Position numbers and translations under genes: made by a program. From an uncultured Propionibacteriaceae bacterium (GTDB lineage Bacteria; Actinomycetota; Actinomycetes; Propionibacteriales; Propionibacteriaceae), in NCBI GenBank assembly GCA_938012815.1, contig CALLVV010000002.1:6960-70959 (forward strand): DNA of 64,000 nt. The letters are read 5' to 3'. Shown piece by piece: positions 24,396-31,752 of the stretch (positions are counted from its first letter, which is position 1; each line of letters starts with the position of its first letter). The notes under the pieces were generated by a model. That model was not told the origin of the DNA, made no database searches, and worked only from the letters and a program-made list of their open reading frames with translations.

Positions 24396-25412
24396 TCAGG
24401 CGTAGAACGCGGGCTTGGGCATCATCTCGACCGCCACCTCGCCGTCGGCCTCGAGGGCCTTGACGCCGGCGTCGCAGACACAGGCGGCCGCGTAGCCGTC
24501 CCACGCGGTGGAGCCGGTGTGACGGTCCTCGGCGACGGCGGTGATCCACTCCTGCACCTCACGCACGAAGGCCTGGCCGAAGCGCTGGTTGTGGTCCATG
24601 GTCAGCCGGTTGCGGCGACCCTGCAGGTCGGCGCGCTGCACCAGCTCCTGGTCGCTGAGCCGCACCGCACCGTTCTCGCCGACCAGTTCGCACTGGATGT
24701 CGTAGCCGTACTGGCAGTTGACGAAGATCTCGTCGTCGACGCGCACCCCGGAGGTGGTGGTGAGGATCAGCACCAGCGGATCCTGCAGGTGCGGGAAACG
24801 GTTCCTGGTCTTCTTCGGCTTGTCGACGCGGACCGAGACGAACTCCTCGCCGAGCAGCCAGCGCATGGTGTCGATCTCGTGGATGGCGGTGTCGTTGATC
24901 GCCATGTCCCAGGTGTAGCCCTTGGGCACCGTCGGGTTGCGGTGCGCGTTGTGGACCATGAGGGCCTCGCCGATCTCGCCGGCGTCGAGGATGGCCTTCA
25001 TCTCCCGGTAGGAAGCATCGAAGCGACGCATGAAACCGACGGTGACGAGCTTCTTGCCCGCCTTCTGCTCGGCCTCCATGATGCGCGCACAGGCCTCGGC
25101 GGTGGGAGCGAGGGGTTTCTCGCAGAAGACGTACGTGCCGGCCTCGACGGCCGCGATCACGTCGGGCTCGTGGGCGGGCCCGAAGCTGCAGATCATGACG
25201 GCGTCGACGTCGTTCGAGGCGATGAGTTCCGCGGAGCTCGGGAAGGTCGTCGCGCCGATCCGGTCGGCGACCTCCCGGGCGTTCTCGGCGTTGAGGTCGG
25301 TGACGGCCACCACCCGACCGCCCGCGACGACGCTGTGGATGCGTTCGATGTGCGCCTGCCCCATGCCGCCGGGGCCGATCATTCCGATTCGCAGGGTCAT
25401 GATGTCGCTCAC
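24396..25412 (-). CDS. iolG: Inositol 2-dehydrogenase (Gfo/Idh/MocA family)
   Basis: A 338-residue NAD-dependent dehydrogenase. The Rossmann start is GMIGPGGMGQAH, followed by the family motif CEKPLAP (about residue 97) and the catalytic region DTAIHEIDTMRWLLGEE, whose Asp and His match the Lys-Asp-His set of inositol dehydrogenases. IolG oxidises myo-inositol to 2-keto-myo-inositol, the first catabolic step. The GTG at 25412 overlaps the iolE stop as GTGA; the ATG at 25400 is an alternative start. Order iolE-iolG-isomerase on one transcript fits inositol catabolism, although iolB, iolC, iolD and iolJ are not in this window. Confidence 0.85.
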   Translation of the reverse strand: MSDIMTLRIGMIGPGGMGQAHIERIHSVVAGGRVVAVTDLNAENAREVADRIGATTFPSSAELIASNDVDAVMICSFGPAHEPDVIAAVEAGTYVFCEKPLAPTAEACARIMEAEQKAGKKLVTVGFMRRFDASYREMKAILDAGEIGEALMVHNAHRNPTVPKGYTWDMAINDTAIHEIDTMRWLLGEEFVSVRVDKPKKTRNRFPHLQDPLVLILTTTSGVRVDDEIFVNCQYGYDIQCELVGENGAVRLSDQELVQRADLQGRRNRLTMDHNQRFGQAFVREVQEWITAVAEDRHTGSTAWDGYAAACVCDAGVKALEADGEVAVEMMPKPAFYA

Positions 25413-26338
25413 TTCACCCCGAGGCCGATGGAGGCCAGGTATTCGCGGACCTCGATGGCGTTGGGCAGCGGGTAGGACGGGTCGCAGCCGTACATGTCCT
25501 GCTCGCAGATGACGTAGAGCTCCTTGTCGAGATCGGCGAGGGCCTCGACGAGGCTCGGCATGTCGGGTTCGCCCTCCGGCGGCGGCACGGAGCAGCCCGC
25601 CTTGACGGCCTTCACGAACGGCCAGTCCTCGTCGTGGGCGTGCTTGACGAGCTTCGGGTCCATGGCCTTGATGTGGACATAGGAGATGCGCTCCGGGTAG
25701 TCGCGGATCAAGGCGGTGTTGTCGGCCATGCCGTAGACGATGTGGCCGGTGTCCAGGCAGAAACCGACGTACTCGGGGTCGGTGGCCTGGAAGATGCGGT
25801 CGATATCCTCGCGGGTCTCGATGTGGGAGTCGCCGTGCGGGTGGAGGACCATCGTGAGGCCGTAGTCCTCCTTCATCATGCGACCGAGCCGGTTGGCGTT
25901 GCTGATGTACAGCTCCCAGGCCTCGCCGTCGAGATGACGGACATCGGTGAACTCGCCGGTGTGCTCGTCGCGGAACATCGGTGGCAGATGCACTACATAC
26001 TCGGCGCCGACGGCGGCGTGGGTCTCACCGATGGCGCGGAAGGTGCGCTCCGTGTCGGCCCAGGCCTCGGCCTTGTGAAGGACGCCCCAACCGGTGCCGG
26101 CGACGACGCGGAAGCCTCGCTTGCCCATTTCCTCGGCCAGGCGCGTGGGGTCGGTGGGGAAGTAACCGAAGGGACCGGTCTCCATCACGGAGAAACCGGC
26201 CTCGGCCATCTCGTCGAGAGCTTTCTCCCACGGAATCTGCGCCGGATCCTCGGGGAACCAGACACCCCACTGGTCAGGACAGACGCCGATGGTCAGCTTG
26301 TTGTATCGAGGCTCGGGGTTGCAGGACTTGTCGGCCAT
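25409..26338 (-). CDS. iolE: Inosose dehydratase (IolE)
   Basis: A 309-residue TIM-barrel protein whose N-terminal segment LTIGVCPDQWGVWFPEDP is characteristic of IolE, which dehydrates 2-keto-myo-inositol to a diketone. Metal-binding Glu/His/Asp positions of the superfamily are visible in VMETGPFGYFP, LHPHGDSH and LDTGHIVYG. The start ATG at 26338 has AAAGGA six bases upstream; a frame from 26368 adds ten unrelated residues. It is the first gene of the operon and has a near-consensus promoter 36-64 bases upstream. Confidence 0.87.
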   Translation of the reverse strand: MADKSCNPEPRYNKLTIGVCPDQWGVWFPEDPAQIPWEKALDEMAEAGFSVMETGPFGYFPTDPTRLAEEMGKRGFRVVAGTGWGVLHKAEAWADTERTFRAIGETHAAVGAEYVVHLPPMFRDEHTGEFTDVRHLDGEAWELYISNANRLGRMMKEDYGLTMVLHPHGDSHIETREDIDRIFQATDPEYVGFCLDTGHIVYGMADNTALIRDYPERISYVHIKAMDPKLVKHAHDEDWPFVKAVKAGCSVPPPEGEPDMPSLVEALADLDKELYVICEQDMYGCDPSYPLPNAIEVREYLASIGLGVK

Positions 26339-26373
26339 GAAGGTCCTTTCTGGCGCGTCGTTGGGCACGATCC

Positions 26374-26402
26374 AGCCTAGGTTCGGTCAAATGTCCTGTC
26401 AA
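26374..26402 (-). promoter_or_regulatory. Near-consensus sigma-70-type promoter of the iol operon
   Basis: On the minus strand TTGACA (26402-26397) and TAGGCT (26379-26374) are exactly 17 bases apart, which is the optimum. The -10 box is 35 bases before the iolE ATG. A second TTTGAC inside the spacer and the AT-rich GGAAACAATTGAC just upstream could hold a regulator site. Confidence 0.7.
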
Positions 26403-26543
26403 TTGTTTCCAAGGTGCAAATTTTCGTGATGGAAGTGACTCTCGACGCGGTGTGGCGGGGTCGCGGGTGCGGTGGCTCGAGCCCCATGGGTGGGGACCGC
26501 ACATCCGGTCTGCCCGGAGGTCACGCCAGCTAGGATGCGGTCC

Positions 26544-26843
26544 ATGGACACTGCCTTGTTCGAGGCGCGAGTCAAGGAGATCCCGAGACTGAGAAGCTGT
26601 CTCTGCGGCGGTCGGGTCGAGCGCTGGCCACGAAAACAGGCGCTGCGTGACATGCTCTTCGACATCGTCGTCGGCTGCATGCAAGAAGGGTCTACGTGGA
26701 CGGAGCGTGAGATCACCCAAGAGCTGGCCGCGATCACGGCGGACCCCGTGACTTTGCGGCGCGCCCTCATCGACGAGGAACGGCTGATGCGCTCACCTGA
26801 CGGAAGCCAGTACCGGCTGGCATCGAAGGTTGCGTCCGGGTAG
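26544..26843 (+). CDS. DUF2087 domain protein
   Basis: A 99-residue protein matching the DUF2087 pattern: a WPRKQALRDMLFDIVV segment, then WTEREITQEL, the LRRALIDEERLM helix and a final DGSQYRL. This winged-helix-like domain is found alone or fused to regulators and is thought to bind nucleic acid, but the function is unproven. The start is the ATG at 26544 preceded by AGGA at nine bases; an ATG at 26535 is also possible. It is divergent from the iol operon and shares its 200-base promoter region, so a regulatory link is possible but not shown. Confidence 0.7.
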   Translation: MDTALFEARVKEIPRLRSCLCGGRVERWPRKQALRDMLFDIVVGCMQEGSTWTEREITQELAAITADPVTLRRALIDEERLMRSPDGSQYRLASKVASG

Positions 26844-26932
26844 TCGCTCCCGGAAGGGACCCGCTTCAACTAGGGAATTCGCGCTCGGCCTGCTGGTTGT
26901 GAACAAGCTCGTGGGTTCGCCCCAATCCGGGA

Positions 26933-27382
26933 TCACTTCTCCATCTCAGGATCCGCGTCGCTTCTGTCCTCGAACCGGTGGTCGTGACGTCCAGTCAGGG
27001 GTGTTTCGGGCCGGACCGTGTCAAGGCACGCCTGGTCGGTGTTCCTCACCATGTAGCGCTGCATCTGTCTCACGGTCCTGCCTAGGTTCGAGTACCGGGC
27101 GGCAAACTCTCCGAAGGTCGGTTCGAGCTGGGAGGACAGGCGTTGGTTGACATCGCTGACGATGCTCACCACGTGGTCAGGCTCCAGGTCGCAGTCGACG
27201 GCCAGAGCGTTCCAATCCTTCAAGGTGATGTTGCCGGTGTGTCGCCGCGACCCGATCGGCATGGTGAGCCGTTGGCTGTACTGGTGGTAGGCCCCCAGGG
27301 GAACCAGGTCGTACAAAGGCGACAAGCGGGGTTCGTTTTCAAGCATGATGCTGTAGTTCTTGGCGTGGGCATCATCGTTTTC
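26933..27382 (-). pseudogene. hipA kinase remnant (C-terminal third only)
   Basis: The last 150 codons of a HipA-type Ser/Thr kinase toxin are present: NDDAHAKNYSIML (the catalytic loop Asp/Asn), then RLSPLYDLVPLGAYHQYSQR and a helical end. The N-terminal two-thirds, including the start and ATP-binding loop, are missing. The remnant begins inside the 3' end of the ABC ATPase gene, in another frame, so the break point coincides with that gene. No hipB is visible. It cannot make a full kinase. Confidence 0.75.
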
Positions 27383-27968
27383 CCGGTGCCAGCTGGTATT
27401 CGGCGTCGGGATAGAAGTCCTGCGGATGCTCGTGGGTGGCCACGATGACGAGGCGGTCCTTTGCGCGCCACCTGTCCATCTCGCTCCACAGGACTCCCCG
27501 GGCATGATCGTCCAGACCGAGGAACGGCTCATCCAGAACGACCGCCTCGAACCGGCCGAGCGTGCGGATGATGAGCCACAGTTTGCGTTCGGTTCCGGAG
27601 GACAGCTCGTAGGCCCGGACGTCCAGCCACTCATCCAACCGGTAGGTACGCACGCGCGCCAGGACATCATCGATGGGGACGTCGGCCAGTTTCGCGGTGA
27701 AGGCGAGGTGGTCGAAGACACTCATCGTGGGGTAGAGAGCGGGTTTGGTGCGCACCACCCGCCTGAACCCGCGGGCGGCCGGGCTGTCGGCGGGGTGGCC
27801 ACAGATCTCCACGCGGCCCTTCTGGGGCGTCAGATGGCCGCTGACAAGCTCGACCAACGTTGATTTTCCGGCCCCGTTGGCGGCACGCAGCGCGACGACA
27901 CCCGACCTAGGGAAGGTCATGGTGACATCGTCGAGAACGGTCACCTCCGGGGTGTACCCGAACGTCAC
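27372..27968 (-). CDS. Short ABC transporter ATP-binding protein
   Basis: A 198-residue single-domain ABC ATPase: Walker A ANGAGKST (about residue 32), signature LSSGTERK, Walker B VVLDEP and the switch region ATHEHP. Size and pattern resemble the ATPases of small drug or peptide exporters. The start is a GTG at 27968 with no clear ribosome site; the frame continues upstream with LLDHV, typical of the start of this fold, so the true start may be lost or further upstream. It follows membrane genes on the same strand and runs into the hipA remnant. Confidence 0.7.
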   Translation of the reverse strand: MTFGYTPEVTVLDDVTMTFPRSGVVALRAANGAGKSTLVELVSGHLTPQKGRVEICGHPADSPAARGFRRVVRTKPALYPTMSVFDHLAFTAKLADVPIDDVLARVRTYRLDEWLDVRAYELSSGTERKLWLIIRTLGRFEAVVLDEPFLGLDDHARGVLWSEMDRWRAKDRLVIVATHEHPQDFYPDAEYQLAPGKR

Positions 27969-27989
27969 ATGATCGAGAAGGATGCGTTG

Positions 27990-28115
27990 TCGATGACCTT
28001 CCCAGATGGGCCACGTACCCGCCCAGGAGCATCGCGAACGCGGCCGTCAGTTGATGCCGAATCTGGAACCGATGTCATAGGCCCACAACAGGGCCGCCGC
28101 TCTCTTCTGATGCAC
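27990..28115 (-). pseudogene. Frameshifted membrane-protein fragment upstream of the ABC ATPase
   Basis: A GTG at 28115 behind GGAGAG opens a 22-codon frame reading HQKRAAALLWAYDIGSRFG that stops at 28047. In another frame the sequence continues at once with LTAAFAMLLGGYVAHLG, a membrane-helix-like stretch. The two halves look like one protein broken by a single-base shift near 28047-28050, probably a small permease subunit of the ABC system. Confidence 0.4.
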
Positions 28116-28127
28116 GGGGTCTCTCCA

Positions 28128-28496
28128 TCAGAAATTCCGGCTCGGCCGATTCGTCTCACTACGTGACGCCCATGTCATGACACAGATGACGCCCAGAAGA
28201 CCCGCGGAGACGATGCCGATCCATCCCGCGACGTTCTGGGGGATGAACGAGACCGAAGCGGCGTGAAAATTGCCTCCTGCGGCGAGCATGACGGCCCCTA
28301 AGAAGACCAGGGATGCTCCCACCGCGCGTTCCTGGAGGCCCAGAAGCAGAACCGGCAGGATGACGATGCCGCCGATTGTGATGAAGATGTAGGCGGCGGG
28401 ACCCTCGACGGTGCTCATCAGCGCGGACAAGACATTGCTCACGATGGCGAACACCGCCAGGGCCAGAAGCCAGGGTTTCGTGTTCCGAACCGGCAT
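28128..28496 (-). CDS. Small membrane protein of the ABC cluster
   Basis: A 122-residue protein with about four hydrophobic helices (residues 8-30, 34-55, 60-80, 88-110). It was not recognised. The ATG at 28496 has a good ribosome site (GGAAGAG). It ends 12 bases before the frameshifted fragment and lies on the same strand as the ATPase at 27.4-28.0 kb, so it may belong to the same transporter or its immunity function. Confidence 0.6.
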   Translation of the reverse strand: MPVRNTKPWLLALAVFAIVSNVLSALMSTVEGPAAYIFITIGGIVILPVLLLGLQERAVGASLVFLGAVMLAAGGNFHAASVSFIPQNVAGWIGIVSAGLLGVICVMTWASRSETNRPSRNF

Positions 28497-28596
28497 TGCG
28501 CTCTCTTCCTGGGATCACGTGTGAAATAACTGGTTTCCTGCACGTCGATGTGCACGATCCACCCCTGCGGTTTCTCTGCTTGTGAATCCGGTTGGC

Positions 28597-28824
28597 TCAG
28601 CGGGTGGGATTGTTGTCGTGAGCATGGCTGGCCAGGCGCTTCAGCGTGACTGCGGCCGCCATTTGGAGCGCCAGGGGAATCAGAAGGATCGCAGGGATCC
28701 ACAGTCCGGTGAGGCCGTGTTGTCCGATGGCGTAGGGCACGGACAACACAGTGATGGTCCCGGTGAGGGCGATACCGAATATCAACCAGGCGAACGAGCG
28801 TTGGGCGTTTTCTTCGGGTTTCAT
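28597..28824 (-). CDS. Small two-helix membrane protein
   Basis: A 75-residue protein with hydrophobic helices at about residues 11-33 and 40-62 and a basic, Asn/His-rich end. It was not recognised. It starts at the ATG at 28824 with a weak ribosome site (GAGAG). It is the first gene of the small minus-strand group that leads to the ABC ATPase. Confidence 0.55.
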   Translation of the reverse strand: MKPEENAQRSFAWLIFGIALTGTITVLSVPYAIGQHGLTGLWIPAILLIPLALQMAAAVTLKRLASHAHDNNPTR

Positions 28825-29086
28825 AACCGGCTCTCGTCAGAATTGCAGGAAACCTTGGCTCTTGAACAGCGGTCGGGACTGGTTCGAATTTGCTGTCCTG
28901 CTCGCGAGTGCATGCTCCAGTACTGTGGTGTCACCATGCCATGAAATCGTATCGCCACTGACGCCGTCGCAATCCGGCTCTGCTGCTCCCGAGTAGGGGC
29001 GCAGCCCCTTGGCGAGGCAGCCCCCTTGATATGTTCGGACATGTGGGTCGCCGTAGGGGCCGGCCCCCGGATGTCGGGAGAACAAC
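28825..29086. other. Intergenic region upstream of the second dehydrogenase gene
   Basis: No gene is supported here. The right end contains C- and G-rich stretches and the ribosome site (GGGAGAAC) of the dehydrogenase gene. The promoter of the small membrane gene at 28824 must also lie here, but no clear boxes are seen. Confidence 0.3.
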
Positions 29087-30274
29087 ATGAGCAAGCGGAT
29101 CGGTGTGGGGGTCATCAGCCTCGGGTGGATGGGCAGGCTGCACGCGCGCAGCTACCGCGCCCTGGCGGAGCGCTATCAGGGGCTGGGGGTCGAGGTGCGT
29201 CTCGTCGCCGCCTGCGATCCCGTGGAGGCGGCCCGCGACGAGGCCGTCACGGCCCTCGGATTCGAGCGGGCCCACGCCGACTACCACGAGTTGCTGGCCG
29301 ATCCCGAGGTCGACGTGGTGAGCATCTGCTCCCCGAACTTCCTCCACCACGAGATCGCCCTGGCCGCCGTCGCCGCCGGGAAACCGTTCTGGATCGAGAA
29401 ACCCATGGGGGTCTCGGCGGCGCAGTCGCGCCAGATCGCCGAGGCCGCCGAGGCGGCCGGGCTGATCACCGCCGTCGGTTTCAACTACCGCCACACGCCC
29501 GCCATCGAACGCGCCCGGCAGCTCATCCGCGACGGCCGGATCGGGCGCGTCACCAACGTGCGCTGCTGGCTGATCGCCGACTACGGCAGCTCGCCCGAGG
29601 GGCCGCTGACCTGGCGTCACAGCCGCGACAAGGGCGGCTCCGGGGTCATCGGCGACCTCCTCAGCCACGGCGCAGACCTGGTGCAGTACCTCGCCGGGCG
29701 CATCGAGTCCGTGACCGCGACGTCGGCGCAGTTCATTCCCGAGCGTCCCATCCCCACCAAAGTCGGTATCGGACACTCCGGCTGGGAGGTCTCCGACGAA
29801 CTCGGTCCCGTCGAGAACGAGGACTGGGTGGCGGTGCTGGCGCGCCTCGAGGGCGGGGCCGTCGCGACCATGGAGGCCAGCCGGGTGGCGGTGGGGCCGC
29901 GCGCCGAGTACGTCGTCGAGGTCTACGGGACCAACGGGTCGCTTCGGTGGAACTTCGAGCACCTCAACGACCTGTTCGTCTGCGCGGGCCGCGACCAGGA
30001 GTTCCAGGGCTACACGCGCGTGATGGCCGGCCCCGACTTCCCGTCGTTCAGCATCTTCCAGCCCGGGGCGGGCACCTCCATGGGTTTCGACGACATGAAA
30101 ACTGTCGAGGCGGCGCAGTTCATCGAGTCGGTGCTGACCGGCGAGCAGCTCGCCCCATCCGTGGCCGACGGCTGGGCGGCCGCCGAGATCGACGAGGCCG
30201 CCGTCGCATCGGCCGCCGACGGCCGCTGGCACGACGTCCCGGAGGTGACGGGCCGCACCACCTGGGGGTCGTGA
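29087..30274 (+). CDS. Gfo/Idh/MocA-family oxidoreductase (sugar or inositol dehydrogenase-like)
   Basis: A 395-residue dehydrogenase. The dinucleotide fold opens GVGVISLGWMGRLHARSY, followed by IEKPMG (about residue 101) and the region GDLLSHGADLVQYLAG, which supplies the His of the active site. It belongs to the same superfamily as the iolG product at 24.4-25.4 kb but is only distantly similar. Related enzymes act on scyllo-inositol, inososes or other sugars. It starts at an ATG behind GGGAGAAC and is transcribed alone. Proximity to the inositol genes suggests a side reaction in polyol metabolism; the substrate is not known. Confidence 0.8.
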   Translation: MSKRIGVGVISLGWMGRLHARSYRALAERYQGLGVEVRLVAACDPVEAARDEAVTALGFERAHADYHELLADPEVDVVSICSPNFLHHEIALAAVAAGKPFWIEKPMGVSAAQSRQIAEAAEAAGLITAVGFNYRHTPAIERARQLIRDGRIGRVTNVRCWLIADYGSSPEGPLTWRHSRDKGGSGVIGDLLSHGADLVQYLAGRIESVTATSAQFIPERPIPTKVGIGHSGWEVSDELGPVENEDWVAVLARLEGGAVATMEASRVAVGPRAEYVVEVYGTNGSLRWNFEHLNDLFVCAGRDQEFQGYTRVMAGPDFPSFSIFQPGAGTSMGFDDMKTVEAAQFIESVLTGEQLAPSVADGWAAAEIDEAAVASAADGRWHDVPEVTGRTTWGS

Positions 30275-30311
30275 GGGCTGGCTCGTCCGCGTGGCGACAC
30301 GGTGCCGCGGG

Positions 30312-31046
30312 TCAGTGCAGCAGGTACAGCGACGAGACGATGGTCAGCGCGATGATGACGCGCGTGAACCACGTCTCGTCGATGTGGCGGATCACCACGC
30401 GACCCAGCCAGGTGCCCAGCAGCACGACGGGCGCCAGGACCAGCAGCGGCACCAGCATCTCGCCGCCCAGCAGCCCGAGACCGAGCGAGAACGGCAGCTT
30501 CGCCACGTTAATGAGGAAGAAGAACCACGCCTGGGTGCCGAGGAAACGGATCATGTCGAACCGGGCCGCCAGGAAGTACAGCGTCATGACGGGGCCGCCG
30601 GCGTTCGCGGCCATCGTCGTGAAACCTCCGAGGGTGCCGTAGCCGATCCGCGCCGGCGCCCCCTTTGCGGCGTCGTCGAGGCCGCGCCGCATGTTCCACA
30701 GGGTCAGGGCCGTCAACGCCAGCAGGATGACGCCGATGGTGCGTCGCATGGTGGTGTTGTCGGCCCAGGCCAGAAAAGCCGCCCCCAACGCCAGGCCGGC
30801 GATCACGGGGGGTGCCAGGCGCAGCAGAGCCCTGAAATCGGCGTCGCGGCGGTAGACCCAGATCGCGACGAGGTCGCCGACCATCAACAGCACCAGCAGC
30901 ACCGCCGTCGACTCGCGGGCGGGAAGCACGGCGGCGAACATCGCGGCGACGAAGGTCGCGAGCCCGGGAAGTGCGGTTTTCGCAACCCCGACGAGCAACG
31001 CCCCGGTGACCACCACACCCCAGGTCAGCGCCGTCAACTTGATCAC
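30312..31046 (-). CDS. TSUP (TauE/SafE-like) membrane exporter
   Basis: A 244-residue membrane protein with about eight helices, opening with LTWGVVVTGALLVGVAKTAL and with a second repeat around GGFTTMAANAGGPVMTLYFL, the hallmark of the TauE/SafE family. Members move sulfite, sulfoacetate or other small organic anions. The start is a GTG at 31046. It converges on the dehydrogenase gene at 29.1-30.3 kb. Substrate cannot be inferred. Confidence 0.82.
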   Translation of the reverse strand: MIKLTALTWGVVVTGALLVGVAKTALPGLATFVAAMFAAVLPARESTAVLLVLLMVGDLVAIWVYRRDADFRALLRLAPPVIAGLALGAAFLAWADNTTMRRTIGVILLALTALTLWNMRRGLDDAAKGAPARIGYGTLGGFTTMAANAGGPVMTLYFLAARFDMIRFLGTQAWFFFLINVAKLPFSLGLGLLGGEMLVPLLVLAPVVLLGTWLGRVVIRHIDETWFTRVIIALTIVSSLYLLH

Positions 31047-31116
31047 CGGGCCAGCCTAGACACCTTCGTGCGGTGACGGGGCGGCGGGATGAGCTCGCCG
31101 CTGGTCACCCAGATCC

Positions 31117-31275
31117 TTATTGCCGCCCGGTCGCTCTCTGAGCACGATCACGAGTTCCAACACAGAACGCAGCCGACATCCTGATGTTGTCCGTTGTGGC
31201 GAGAATTCTCTTGAAGGTCTCCGCCTCGGGCTCCTCGTTGAGGATTGCGACACCTACAGATGTGTCGACTATCAC
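31117..31275 (-). pseudogene. vapC: vapC toxin remnant (PIN domain, frameshifted)
   Basis: A GTG at 31275 overlaps the vapB stop (GTGA) and opens a PIN-domain start, VIVDTSVGVAILNEEPEAE, with the first catalytic Asp. After RMSAA the frame turns to Arg-rich nonsense and stops at 31117. In another frame the sequence continues as VLELVIVLRER, typical of PIN domains, for about 12 residues and then also decays. With 52 codons against the usual 130, the nuclease is inactive. Confidence 0.65.
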
Positions 31276-31514
31276 TTCGGTAGTCCATTCTCGTCGTACA
31301 TGTCCTCGTTGGTGAGCCAGAGATGCTTGGTTTTCGCGGCCCGGGCCTGGAGTTCCTCGATGGCGGCCATTCGGTCGAGTCGTCGTTGTTCGTCCTTGGT
31401 GAGCTGCTGCTCGACCGCGTCTCGGACCGCCTCCGTGGCCGTGACGCCGCGTTGTTTCGCGAGGTGGTCGACCATGACCCGCACGCGGAGATCGTCGATG
31501 ATGAGTGGCGTCAT
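31272..31514 (-). CDS. vapB: VapB-type antitoxin
   Basis: An 80-residue antitoxin of the PSK/VapB transcription-factor kind: VRVMVDHLAKQRGVTATEAV forms the ribbon-helix-helix-like N-terminal part, and the C-terminal half (ARAAKTKHLWLTNEDMYDEN) would wrap the toxin. It starts at the ATG at 31514 without a visible ribosome site, so it may be leaderless. Its toxin partner is broken. It sits 50 bases from the short dnaB-derived repeat. Confidence 0.72.
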   Translation of the reverse strand: MTPLIIDDLRVRVMVDHLAKQRGVTATEAVRDAVEQQLTKDEQRRLDRMAAIEELQARAAKTKHLWLTNEDMYDENGLPK

Positions 31515-31564
31515 GAGGCAAGTTTAAAAGGTTGCCAACGTGTGGGGGTTGGCGAACAGCTGGT

Positions 31565-31717
31565 GGGTCAGGTCGGGTTGAAGGTGGCGACCGGCTGGTT
31601 CGTGAAGCGGGAGTAGTGGCCCTGGAAGAGGGCGTCGATCTTGTCGAGCTGGCCGTTGCGGTGCTTGAGGATGTGGAAGGCCGCCTGGTCGCGTTCCTCA
31701 TCGGTGGGGTGCTGAGT
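31565..31717 (-). repeat. Displaced copy of the dnaB 3' end (direct repeat A)
   Basis: These 153 bases match 33197-33349 at all but four positions. They contain the last 50 codons of dnaB, including the stop, read leftward as in dnaB. Two of the differences change residues (Asn to His, Gly to Asp in the copy). The repeat begins three bases beyond the dnaB stop and ends 35 bases before the serS start. Confidence 0.95.
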
Positions 31718-31752
31718 CTCGTCGCGAACCAGCGCGTGCGAAAACAAAGGGC

